DNA of 33,871 nucleotides from Chloroflexota bacterium (GTDB lineage: Bacteria; Chloroflexota; Dehalococcoidia; Dehalococcoidales; JAUVZV01). The DNA is taken from the NCBI GenBank assembly GCA_030602375.1, contig JAUVZV010000004.1, positions 1 through 33,871 of the forward strand, written 5' to 3'. Positions 7,802 through 15,248 of the stretch are shown in pieces. The position numbers and the translations under genes are program-made. The notes beneath the pieces were generated by a model, which saw only the letters and a program-made list of their open reading frames with translations, searched no databases and was not told the origin of the DNA. Positions within the stretch are counted from its first letter, which is position 1. Each line of letters begins with the position of its first letter.

Positions 7802-9700
7802 TCAGGTTGTCCACATCATGCCTGGTAACCACAAAGCAATCTGCGGGAAGATGGTCAGGAGAACTAGGAAAATTACCTCAACTGCCCAGAAAGGCATTAT
7901 ACCCTTAAATATTGTCCCCAGGGGAACGGTCTTAGCCACACCGGCAATAATAAACACGTTCATCCCTATCGGCGGGGTAATCTGCCCCATCTCCATCATC
8001 ACCACCATTACCACCCCAAACCATATCAGGTCAAATTCCATGAATACAATTGTGGGGTAGAAAATGGGCAGGGTGAGGATAATCATCGGGATGATATTCA
8101 TCAGACAACCGAGTATCACGTAAATCAGTAGAATCAGGGTAAGGATGATATAGCGGTTTATCTCGAGAGCGTTAATCATTTCTGCCGTTTCGATGGGGAC
8201 CTCGCTTGTTGTTATGAAGAAACCCAGAATGAAGACGCCAATCATGATGATGATAAGCATGGCGGTGGTGCGCCCTGTTTCCAGGAGGGCACTCACAAGT
8301 TTCGCCCAGGTAAACCTTCTCTTGATAAAGATCATGCAAAGGGCACCAAAGGCACCAATCGCCCCTGCCTCAATGACGGTGAAGATCCCCATGTAGATGC
8401 CACCAATGACCAGCACGAACAAAACCAGCATCGCCCAGGTCCCCTTAAGCGCCTTGAACTTATCAAGCCAGGTTGTTGGTGGTCCCGGTGGACCAAGCTT
8501 GGGATTGAGCTTGGCTCGGATGGTGATGCTCAGAATAAACAGGCTGGCAAGGACTATCCCTGGGATGAGACCAGCCATGAAAAGCTTACCTGTATTTTCC
8601 TCGGTTATCAGGGCGTAGAAGATAAAACCCATGCTGGGTGGGATTAAGATACCTAAGGTGCCGCCAGCCGCCAGCGTGCCGGTGGCTAGGCTATCATCAT
8701 ACTTAAACCTTCTGAATTCTGGCATGGCTACCGCGCCCATGGTGGCTGCTGTAGCCAGGCTATCACCACAGATAGCGGCAAAACCGGCACAGCCGCCGAC
8801 AGTCGCTGAGGCGATGCCACCGGGAAGGCGTCCCAGCCAGGCGTAACAGGTGTCATAAAGGTCCCTGCTTATCTCAGCGTGGTAGCAGAATTGGCCCATC
8901 AGGATGAAGAGGGGAACCACCACCAGCAAAAACCAGCCGGCGGTATAGAAGGGCTGTGCCCCCATTATCAAATAGGAAGCATCCCAGCCGCGGAAATACC
9001 ACACCCCGATGAGTCCCATAAAACCCATGGCAAAACCAATCGGCATGCGCAAGAACAGGAACACCATCAGCATTCCGATGCCCACCAGCCCCACGGTATA
9101 GTTGCTCATTGGCAGTCTCACAAAAAGGGCACCTAGGCTTATCACGACAACTAAGCCGATTCCACCCAGTATCCATAAGGCCTTCTTTCCGCCCTCGACT
9201 ATCGCTCCGTGAAGAGAGCGGAAAATCTCTGCTATCAGCACGAACCAGAAGAGGATGCTGCCAAAAACCATTATGGCTACAAACGGAGTCCAGGGAAGAT
9301 ACAACATTTCGGTTGTCCGCCCGCAGGCGTGCATTTCTAACATGTACTCAAAACCCCGCCAGCCAATGAATACCCATAGTGTCAGGCTGGTGAGGCCAGT
9401 GCAGGTGTCAACAACATGCTGCACCCAGACGGGGAACCTCATTACGAGCATGTCAACCCTGACGTGGCCCTTGACGATACCGGTGTAGGCAAGCGCCAAA
9501 AAGGTGAGGATTACCAGCAACATCTCCTCCAGCTCGTATATGCCACCTATAGGACGCAAAAATACAAACCGGCCAACAACATTGGCTACCAGCAGGAGTA
9601 CCATGAAAACTAGCATGGAAACACCAATAAAATTGCAGATACGCGCTATTGGTGTGAGCACCTTCTCTATGGTCTCAGCCCATCTAGTCAAAAAACCCAC
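7802..9700 (-). CDS. dctQM: TRAP transporter fused permease, small (DctQ) plus large (DctM) subunit
   Basis: This 632-aa integral membrane protein joins a four-helix DctQ-like domain (about 1-165) to a DctM domain (about 195-632) through a linker helix. Family function: secondary, ion-driven uptake of a substrate delivered by a periplasmic binding protein. DctM signatures are clear: GGCAGFAAICGDSLAT, AAGGTLGILIPPSMGF, FMAGLIPG and, near the C-terminus, MGQITPPIGMNVFIIAG. It starts with GTG at 9700 behind AGGAGGGG. It follows the binding-protein gene by 134 bp containing a long hairpin, which may lower permease expression relative to the binding protein. The substrate is unknown; TRAP systems carry C4-dicarboxylates, sialic acid, ectoine, taurine, isethionate and other organic acids or sulfonates. 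Confidence 0.93.
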   Translation of the reverse strand: MGFLTRWAETIEKVLTPIARICNFIGVSMLVFMVLLLVANVVGRFVFLRPIGGIYELEEMLLVILTFLALAYTGIVKGHVRVDMLVMRFPVWVQHVVDTCTGLTSLTLWVFIGWRGFEYMLEMHACGRTTEMLYLPWTPFVAIMVFGSILFWFVLIAEIFRSLHGAIVEGGKKALWILGGIGLVVVISLGALFVRLPMSNYTVGLVGIGMLMVFLFLRMPIGFAMGFMGLIGVWYFRGWDASYLIMGAQPFYTAGWFLLVVVPLFILMGQFCYHAEISRDLYDTCYAWLGRLPGGIASATVGGCAGFAAICGDSLATAATMGAVAMPEFRRFKYDDSLATGTLAAGGTLGILIPPSMGFIFYALITEENTGKLFMAGLIPGIVLASLFILSITIRAKLNPKLGPPGPPTTWLDKFKALKGTWAMLVLFVLVIGGIYMGIFTVIEAGAIGAFGALCMIFIKRRFTWAKLVSALLETGRTTAMLIIIMIGVFILGFFITTSEVPIETAEMINALEINRYIILTLILLIYVILGCLMNIIPMIILTLPIFYPTIVFMEFDLIWFGVVMVVMMEMGQITPPIGMNVFIIAGVAKTVPLGTIFKGIMPFWAVEVIFLVLLTIFPQIALWLPGMMWTT

Positions 9701-9787
9701 GCCTACCCCTCCTTAGCTTTTCACTCAGGAATTCTTAGGGTTAACTCTTGTAGTTTTTAGTTGTAGAGCACTAAAGATATTAAGGAT

Positions 9788-9823
9788 TTACGGCCATATA
9801 GGTTTAGGCCTATATGGCCGTAA
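9788..9823 (-). other. Long hairpin between the TRAP binding-protein and permease genes
   Basis: Perfect 15-bp inverted repeat (arms 9788-9802 and 9809-9823, loop tttagg). No T-run follows on the minus strand, so it is not a standard intrinsic terminator. Similar structures between TRAP or ABC binding-protein and permease genes protect the upstream message and set the ratio of binding protein to permease; that role is inferred here. Confidence 0.7.
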
Positions 9824-9834
9824 TCACACTCTCT

Positions 9835-11040
9835 CTAGTCCCAGCCCCCAGGCCTGTTGGGACTGCCATACCTGCCGACACCTTCGATACCCCACCACTC
9901 GTCTTCCGGATAGGGGTTCTCCGTCCACTTGGCTACAATTTTGTGCAGGTCAAACCACAGTTTGTCGGGGTCCTTAACGCCGGCTGCCTTTGCCTTTTCT
10001 TTCCAGACATCTACTGTGTACATAACCTGGCTTGCCCACCTTGCTTTCTCGTCGGGAGGCAGGGTGTAGAATTGGTCACCCTTGGCCTTCATCCACTCTG
10101 TATCTACGAGTGAGCCGTTGGTCAGGGTGTTGCCAGAAAACGCCGATAAGGAATAGCCACTAATGTCATCTATTATCTGCTGAATGTCCGCGGGCAGGCT
10201 CTCCCATTTCTCTCTGTTCATGACTATGTGAGGAAACACGAAGCAGAGGTCGATAACGGTGTGGTTCACTGTGAAGTCGGTTATCTTTTGCGACCTTAAG
10301 GGAGCCCAGGGCCACATGCCGCCATCGATGACACCCTTCTCCAGGGCAAGATAGGCGCTGTGGGTATCAATTTTTTCAGCGGCAGCACCAAATTTGCTAA
10401 ACCACTCAACCGCAAGGACACTATCACCAGCCAGCCGCAGGCCTTTCACGTCCTCAAGGGTCTTCACCAGTCCAGCCTTTTCAGAGGTGTGAAGGTTAAT
10501 GATGGCACTGGTATGCGCCGCCAGCAGCTTGAACGTTGGCTCCCACTCGGCCAGTATTTCAGGTTGCGATATGGTGTTATCATAGAGAGAGATGCCAGCG
10601 ATTGAGGCTGTTGGTGCGATAAAGGGCAGATGGTACATCTCACTAATCGGTTGCCTGCCTGGCCAGTTGTTAGGCCAAGCGTCAGATATGTCGCCCATTC
10701 CAGATTTAACACCGTCGTAGGCCTCTCTGGGGTGATACAGTGAGCCGCCACCGTAGAGCACCGTCTTTGTCTTGCCATCGGTGCGCTTGTCCAGTTCCTT
10801 GCACCAGATGGCATAGCAGTCGTAGTTCATCGGGTGCAGGATTGGATAGTAGGTGGCATACTTGATGTCGATGACCTTCTCTGGTGCCGGGGTTGGTGCC
10901 GGTACTACTGGTGTTGGCGTAGGTGTTGGTGTCGGTACTACCGGCGCTGGTGCAGCGCAGGCTGCCAGAAAGGGTAGTGCTGCTATTATTAGCATCAGGC
11001 AGACACTACCAACTACCATTATTAATTTTTTCCCTGTCAC
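9835..11040 (-). CDS. dctP: TRAP transporter substrate-binding lipoprotein (DctP family)
   Basis: This 401-aa lipoprotein captures the substrate outside the membrane for the permease encoded just downstream. A hydrophobic signal (about 5-27) ends in lipobox LAAC with Cys28 as lipidation site. A Pro/Thr-rich linker (about 29-55) tethers the binding domain. The DctP fold starts at IDIKYATYYPILHPMNYD. EDVKGLRLAGDS corresponds to the conserved substrate-contact segment with Arg. The start is GTG at 11040 behind AAGGAGGG. It is the first gene of the TRAP unit and is separated from the thiolase operon by a terminator. The clustered sulfur genes further downstream hint at a sulfonate or organosulfate substrate, but nothing in the protein proves this. 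Confidence 0.93.
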   Translation of the reverse strand: MTGKKLIMVVGSVCLMLIIAALPFLAACAAPAPVVPTPTPTPTPVVPAPTPAPEKVIDIKYATYYPILHPMNYDCYAIWCKELDKRTDGKTKTVLYGGGSLYHPREAYDGVKSGMGDISDAWPNNWPGRQPISEMYHLPFIAPTASIAGISLYDNTISQPEILAEWEPTFKLLAAHTSAIINLHTSEKAGLVKTLEDVKGLRLAGDSVLAVEWFSKFGAAAEKIDTHSAYLALEKGVIDGGMWPWAPLRSQKITDFTVNHTVIDLCFVFPHIVMNREKWESLPADIQQIIDDISGYSLSAFSGNTLTNGSLVDTEWMKAKGDQFYTLPPDEKARWASQVMYTVDVWKEKAKAAGVKDPDKLWFDLHKIVAKWTENPYPEDEWWGIEGVGRYGSPNRPGGWD

Positions 11041-11125
11041 CTAGATTCCCTCCTTGCAGAATTTTAAATCCGCTCATAACCAAGGTTTAAGTTTTGCTTC
11101 GTTTATCACCCCCCTTTCACTTTAA

Positions 11126-11160
11126 TTAAATAAAGCAAAAGCCCACATTCGCATGGGCTT
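11126..11160 (-). terminator. Intrinsic terminator after the thiolase gene
   Basis: On the minus strand a stem AAGCCCA/TGGGCTT (11160-11154 with 11145-11139, 8-nt loop) is followed by TTTTGCTTTATTT. It lies in the 258-bp gap between the thiolase stop and the dctP start, and separates the two transcription units. The rest of the gap holds only the dctP leader and AT-rich DNA. Confidence 0.7.
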
Positions 11161-11298
11161 CATACGTAACTGGTAGTTTCTGCTTGATATCGGCTTGAAA
11201 GCTGCCATTCTAATATCGTTTTTGTGATTCTGCGGCATTATAATATTCAGTGCACCAAATTGTCAAGTGTTTCGCCATAATTCCTTTCAATTTAGGAA

Positions 11299-12516
11299 CT
11301 ACTCAACCTTAATTATGGTAGCATCAGCCTGTGCCAAGCCACCACATAAGGCTCCCAACGCATAGCCACCGCCCCTTCTTCGTAGTTCATACATCAGGTT
11401 CATGATTAGTCTGGCACCGCTGGCACAGTTTGGGTGGCCAACGGCTATAGCGCTACCGTTGATGTTAGTCTTGTCTCTTATCTCTTTAAGTTTTGGATTA
11501 TCATTTGGGGCAAGCATCTTGATGGATACCAGGGGCACTGCAGCAAAAGCCTCGTTTATCTCCATAACCGCCACGTCATCCAGGGTTAAATCTGCCTTTT
11601 TCAGGACTTTCTCAATAGCATAGGCTGGTCCTTCTGGCATACGGTTAGGGTTAATCGCAATGGACACCTGGGCGACTACCGTAGCTAGGCATTCAAGGCC
11701 AAGCTCCTTTGCCTTGCTACGTCTCATTTCTAGAATTGCAGTAGCCCCATCATTTAGTCCAGGGGCATTACCAGCGGTAATTGTTTTGGTACCAAATATC
11801 GTCGGTAACCTAGAAAGCTTTTCTAGATTAGAATCTGGTCGGTATTGCTCATCTATGTCAAGTATTTTAGGCTCCCCCTTCGGCTGGGATATGGTGAGAA
11901 CCATCATCTCATCCTTGAACTTAGCGGCGTTCCAAGCTTTGCCATAATTTATGTGGCTACGCAGTGCCCACTCGTCTTGTTCTTCTCTGCCTATCCCATA
12001 TTCCGCAGCGACATTATCAGTATCAACCGAAACCAGGTTGAAATCTTTATAGCCATTATGCATTAAAGGGTCTTCCAGCACTATATCAGCCAGCCTAAAA
12101 CCACTAAACCTAAGCCCCCTCACAATAAGTGGTTCCTGACTGAAGATGGTGCAGCCACCGGCTATTGCGGCATCTATCTCACCCAGCTTGATTGACATCG
12201 CTGCCAGTTTAACCGCTGACATTGCTGAGACACAAGCCTTATCAAAGGCAATTGACGGTGTCTCGGCAGGTAGCCCTGCCTTAAGCAGCGTTTGTCTGGC
12301 GGCGACTGGTGTCCAGACATCCTTACATTGGGAGGTATCACCCACTCCCCAGAACACCTCCCCCACTACATCAGGACTAATCTTGACCCGGCTTATGACT
12401 TCTCTCATTGGTATTGCCCCAAGGTCAAAAAGGTCAAAGTCCTTGAGTGAACCGCCAAAGCGTCCGAATGGTGTTCGGGCAGCACTGACTATTACCACAT
12501 CATTATTATTATTCAT
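11299..12516 (-). CDS. Thiolase / acetyl-CoA acetyltransferase family protein
   Basis: This 405-aa thiolase-superfamily enzyme makes or cleaves beta-ketoacyl-CoA in the cytoplasm. Seen: VSAARTPFGRFGGSLKD near the start, the acylated cysteine in DKACVSAMSAVK (Cys95), the NEAFAAVP histidine-loop block, GHPNCASGARL and the second active-site cysteine in GALCGGLAQ. All catalytic blocks are present, although GHPNCASG departs from the usual GHPLGASG. A GGGGG site precedes ATG 12516. It is the last gene of the DUF1616-GGR-GreA-thiolase unit, 18 bp after greA. It could serve beta-oxidation or an isoprenoid-related condensation next to the geranylgeranyl-reductase homologue. Chain-length preference is not readable. 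Confidence 0.9.
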   Translation of the reverse strand: MNNNNDVVIVSAARTPFGRFGGSLKDFDLFDLGAIPMREVISRVKISPDVVGEVFWGVGDTSQCKDVWTPVAARQTLLKAGLPAETPSIAFDKACVSAMSAVKLAAMSIKLGEIDAAIAGGCTIFSQEPLIVRGLRFSGFRLADIVLEDPLMHNGYKDFNLVSVDTDNVAAEYGIGREEQDEWALRSHINYGKAWNAAKFKDEMMVLTISQPKGEPKILDIDEQYRPDSNLEKLSRLPTIFGTKTITAGNAPGLNDGATAILEMRRSKAKELGLECLATVVAQVSIAINPNRMPEGPAYAIEKVLKKADLTLDDVAVMEINEAFAAVPLVSIKMLAPNDNPKLKEIRDKTNINGSAIAVGHPNCASGARLIMNLMYELRRRGGGYALGALCGGLAQADATIIKVE

Positions 12517-12534
12517 CTTTTGTTTCCCCCTTAA

Positions 12535-13347
12535 TTAATGCTCAATCTTATCAATTTGGTAGCGGAGCTTTCCGGCCGGTACAACCACTTCCACTACTTT
12601 TCCCTGAGCCTGTCCGATTACGGCTTTGCCAATGGGTGAAACGTTGGAAATCTTGCCCTTGGCTGGGTCCACTTCCCTGGCACCGACTATCATGTAATGT
12701 AACTCCTCACCGGAAGCCAAGTCACGCAAGACAATACGGTCACCAAGATTAACCCTGGGTGTCGGCTCACCCTCTTCTTTTTCCTTAATGATAACCGCTG
12801 CTTTTAAGATTTCTTCCAGTCCTCTAATCCGACCCTCCAGATGGTCCCGCTCCTCTTTAGCTGCCTGAAGGGGTGCGTTTTCACGAAAGTCTTTATCTGC
12901 TGCTGCCTTACTCATTTCCTTAATAGCTTGAGAGCGCCTGTTCTTAAGAACTTCAATATCAGCTGCAAGTTTACTATAGCCCTTTTGCGTTAGTGAAGTA
13001 GACTCTCGCCAGCCTTGTTTAGGTATGGATTGCAGCTTTGTTTTCCCCTTCTTAGCCTTAAGATGGGTAGCTAAACTGTTTTGGCTTAACCCTTCTTTCT
13101 TAGTGTAGGCCAGGAATGCTCGTACCAGCTCAAGCTTTTTCATGTATTCAGTATCCGATAGTGATAACCGCTCGGCGTAGTTAGCTATTTCAGGGGCACT
13201 AAGACTGGATAGGAGCCTTCCCCATCCATACCAGCGCACAAATTTATATACCTCTGACTGGATTTGCCCCCTCTCCTCAGCTGATAGGCCAGCCAGAAAA
13301 CGATTGGCAGCTTCACCAAGGGTTATATCTTGAATACTATCACTCAT
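12535..13347 (-). CDS. GreA-type transcription elongation factor with extra N-terminal helical domain
   Basis: This protein is 270 aa against about 158 for ordinary GreA. GreA proper starts at SLTQKGYSKLAADIEVL (118-134). The coiled-coil tip DKDFRENAP keeps the acidic pair Asp153 and Glu156 that complete the RNA polymerase cleavage site. The C-terminal FKBP-like domain spans about 195-270. Residues 8-100 are an added all-helical domain whose pattern (FVRWYGWG, PEIANYAERL, KLELVRAFLAYTKKEGL, then a basic KAKKGKTK linker) recalls the SAM-like core-binding domain of tyrosine recombinases. The start is ATG 13347 with GGAG upstream; the upstream in-frame TTG has no ribosome site. Expected role: rescue of backtracked RNA polymerase, possibly with DNA contact through the extra domain. 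The GreA call is strong; the N-domain relationship is by eye. Confidence 0.88.
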   Translation of the reverse strand: MSDSIQDITLGEAANRFLAGLSAEERGQIQSEVYKFVRWYGWGRLLSSLSAPEIANYAERLSLSDTEYMKKLELVRAFLAYTKKEGLSQNSLATHLKAKKGKTKLQSIPKQGWRESTSLTQKGYSKLAADIEVLKNRRSQAIKEMSKAAADKDFRENAPLQAAKEERDHLEGRIRGLEEILKAAVIIKEKEEGEPTPRVNLGDRIVLRDLASGEELHYMIVGAREVDPAKGKISNVSPIGKAVIGQAQGKVVEVVVPAGKLRYQIDKIEH

Positions 13348-13428
13348 CTTTCTCCAGATACCACCGGGCAAATTCCAAACCTAACCTACATTATAGTATT
13401 ATATTATAGTTTATATGTGCTTCAGGCA

Positions 13429-14610
13429 TCACTTTAAAAGTCCTCTTCTCCTGAAGGGTTTAGATAGTATACTTCGCCCTGTCAGTTTCAAGGCCCTTAA
13501 TATTGCCTTGGCATGCCAGTCAAAAGACAGGTCTTCTGCTTTAAGCAAGGCTTCAACAATTCCATTTGACGACATCATATCAAATAAGCCGTCAATTTGC
13601 TTGTCACCCAGGTGCTCATATAATTTTCGGGCATAATAGGCTATTTGCAGCTCCCGTCCTAACTTCTGCTTCCACTCTCGCTCATAATTAGCCAGATTTT
13701 TGGCGGAGAGGTCATTAGTTTTAAGTGCCTGGTGTAATATATTGGCAGCAATATCAGCACTGAGTAATCCATAGTAGATACCACCACCGGTGACTGGCTT
13801 CACCTGTCCGGCGGCATCCCCGACTATTACCAGCCTTAAGCCATAGGTCCTAGCTGGCGGTTTTAAAGAAACCCCGCGATAGCTTATCTTTTCCATAACT
13901 GAGGTTATTTTTTGCTGAGTAAGTAGGGATGAGATAAGTTTTCTCAGGTAAAGCCCCGGACTGTGGCGTGACAGGAGTCCTACCAGTGCTCTTTTTGGTT
14001 GGAGTGGTACCAGCCAAGCAAAAAAACCAGGGGCTACCTTTCGGCCAAGATAGACTTCTATTCCTTCTAGACTATTGGTTTCAACTTCAGCTTGAGCGCC
14101 GAGGGCAAAATCGCTGACCTTACCTAATCCTAATCTTTCCCCAAAATTTGAATCAAAGCCAGTGGCGATAACTGCCGCTCTAGCTTTAAAAGTTAGCTTT
14201 TCTTCTTGCCAGGTGGCTTTAATGCTAACCCCATTGTGGCTAATCTGTACATCTCTGACCAGGCAATTTAGCACATATTTTACCCCTTTACTCTGAGCCT
14301 GACGAGCCATAGCCAGATTAAAAGCTGCCCTATTTAAAATACAGGCTTGGGTTTTTTCCTGTTGCAGCCTCAGCAACCTCCCTGAAGGTGAAAATATAGT
14401 GGCGCTATCCGTCCATTTTAAGATGACATTCTTATCAATGGCGAACGAGTTAACACATTCCCAACTTACAATCCCAGTGCAACAGACTTGTTCTTCTAGT
14501 TCCCCTTTCCGCTCCAGTGTTAAAACCTTATCCCCAGCCTCAGCCAGTCTGCCGGCTAAATAGCTCCCTACTGGGCCACCACCGATAATTACAATATCGT
14601 ACACTCTCAT
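13429..14610 (-). CDS. Geranylgeranyl reductase-family FAD-dependent oxidoreductase
   Basis: This 393-aa flavoprotein starts with the dinucleotide-binding motif DIVIIGGGPVGSYLAGRL (5-22), then LTLERK and the VCCTGIVSWEC block typical of geranylgeranyl/digeranylgeranyl reductases. VIVGDAAGQVKPVTGGGIYYGL is the FAD-binding GD motif. Members saturate double bonds of isoprenoid chains in archaeal lipids, chlorophylls, quinones or polyprenols. No photosynthesis genes are near, so reduction of a quinone tail or polyprenyl lipid is more likely. It lies 20 bp after the DUF1616-type gene. The 81-bp stretch between it and greA is AT-rich with several TATAAT-like boxes on the minus strand, so greA may also have its own promoter. 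Confidence 0.88.
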   Translation of the reverse strand: MRVYDIVIIGGGPVGSYLAGRLAEAGDKVLTLERKGELEEQVCCTGIVSWECVNSFAIDKNVILKWTDSATIFSPSGRLLRLQQEKTQACILNRAAFNLAMARQAQSKGVKYVLNCLVRDVQISHNGVSIKATWQEEKLTFKARAAVIATGFDSNFGERLGLGKVSDFALGAQAEVETNSLEGIEVYLGRKVAPGFFAWLVPLQPKRALVGLLSRHSPGLYLRKLISSLLTQQKITSVMEKISYRGVSLKPPARTYGLRLVIVGDAAGQVKPVTGGGIYYGLLSADIAANILHQALKTNDLSAKNLANYEREWKQKLGRELQIAYYARKLYEHLGDKQIDGLFDMMSSNGIVEALLKAEDLSFDWHAKAILRALKLTGRSILSKPFRRRGLLK

Positions 14611-14630
14611 TTCCTTATTTGGGAAATAAG

Positions 14631-15002
14631 TCAGCGTTTTAGTGACTTGTTGGAATACTCTCTAAACTGCTTACCGAGATATTTATTGAGGTAATATAGG
14701 ATTAAAGGTATAGCGGTGATGGTGAGGATAACCATAGCCGAATTAAAGCCGGTAATCCTGATCCCAAACAATAGATTAAGGGCAAAGATACTAAGTGTTA
14801 CCAAAGCAATAGATAGCCCGAAAGATAACGCAATCCTTTCAATGACATTGATTTGTTTTCCTTTGAAAAACACCAAGGTCCAAGCAAAGCCAGGCAGGAA
14901 GAAAACAAGTATAAACCCCAAAAGGGCTCTAATGACGCTTAAGCGCTCTAGGAAAGGGAAGATAAAGTCAACTAAGTCTTTAATCGGAGATAACCAATCC
15001 AT
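14631..15002 (-). CDS. DUF1616-type small membrane protein
   Basis: This 123-aa protein has three hydrophobic segments (about 22-44, 55-77 and 85-107) and a basic C-terminus. The pattern LGFILVFFLPGFAWTLVFF, then IERIALSFGLSIAL and GIRITGFN, fits the N-terminal part of DUF1616 proteins of archaea and Chloroflexota. Function unknown. ATG 15002 follows AGGGA at a usable distance. It is first in its operon, behind a promoter at 15030-15059, and is divergent from the XRE-type membrane regulator, so the operator-like palindromes between them might affect both genes. Confidence 0.75.
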   Translation of the reverse strand: MDWLSPIKDLVDFIFPFLERLSVIRALLGFILVFFLPGFAWTLVFFKGKQINVIERIALSFGLSIALVTLSIFALNLLFGIRITGFNSAMVILTITAIPLILYYLNKYLGKQFREYSNKSLKR

Positions 15003-15029
15003 AGATTATATTCCCTGAACAATGCTAAC

Positions 15030-15059
15030 ATTCTACACTACTTCTGCTCTATATCGCAA
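15030..15059 (-). promoter_or_regulatory. Putative promoter for the DUF1616-GGR-greA-thiolase operon
   Basis: Minus strand TTGCGA (15059-15054), an 18-bp spacer and TAGAAT (15035-15030) predict a start near 15023, about 20 nt before the first gene. It faces away from the XRE-gene promoter in the same 246-bp divergent region. Confidence 0.5.
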
Positions 15060-15080
15060 TCATTATTATAAATTTTAATG

Positions 15081-15109
15081 TTGACAAATGTCCTAGTTGG
15101 TGTTATAAT
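15081..15109 (+). promoter_or_regulatory. Consensus sigma-70-type promoter of the XRE membrane regulator
   Basis: TTGACA at 15081-15086 and TATAAT at 15104-15109 are separated by exactly 17 bp: a perfect match to the housekeeping consensus. The start would be near 15116, leaving a leader of about 130 nt. Such a strong promoter is normally held down by a repressor, consistent with the palindromes just downstream. Confidence 0.75.
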
Positions 15110-15132
15110 GTTGACAATTGGCATACCTGTGT

Positions 15133-15192
15133 GTTGACTTTTTAGTCAACTTAACGGTGAATTTTGTCTAAAGTGTTGACTTTTTGGTCAAT
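15133..15192. promoter_or_regulatory. Paired 18-bp palindromes, candidate operators
   Basis: Copy 1 (15133-15150) is GTTGACTTTTTAGTCAAC, with 7-bp arms around TTTT. Copy 2 (15175-15192) is GTTGACTTTTTGGTCAAT, identical at 16 of 18 positions. Their starts are 42 bp apart, four turns of B-DNA, so bound dimers would sit on the same helix face. Half-sites GTTGAC also occur at 15080-15085 and 15110-15115, overlapping the promoter. The first gene downstream encodes an XRE-type DNA-binding domain, making autoregulation likely. No other copy was noticed in the window. Confidence 0.7.
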
Positions 15193-15248
15193 ATATGGTA
15201 AAAATATAGTTAGGGCTGTTAATCTGTAGCGAAGTGGAGGTAGGATTT

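Noticed and set aside
8193-9716. Several plus-strand frames of 60-100 codons opposite dctQM
   Set aside because: They are shadows of a hydrophobic membrane-protein gene; overlapping frames, no ribosome sites, low-complexity products.
11105-11115. GGGGGGTGAT considered as the ribosome site of the dctP gene
   Set aside because: It is about 65 nt upstream of the GTG start, which has its own AAGGAGGG; the lipoprotein signal begins at 11040.
12535-13050. N-terminal part of the GreA protein considered as a tyrosine recombinase (integrase)
   Set aside because: Only a core-binding-like helical domain is present; the catalytic R-H-R-Y domain is absent and a complete GreA follows in frame.
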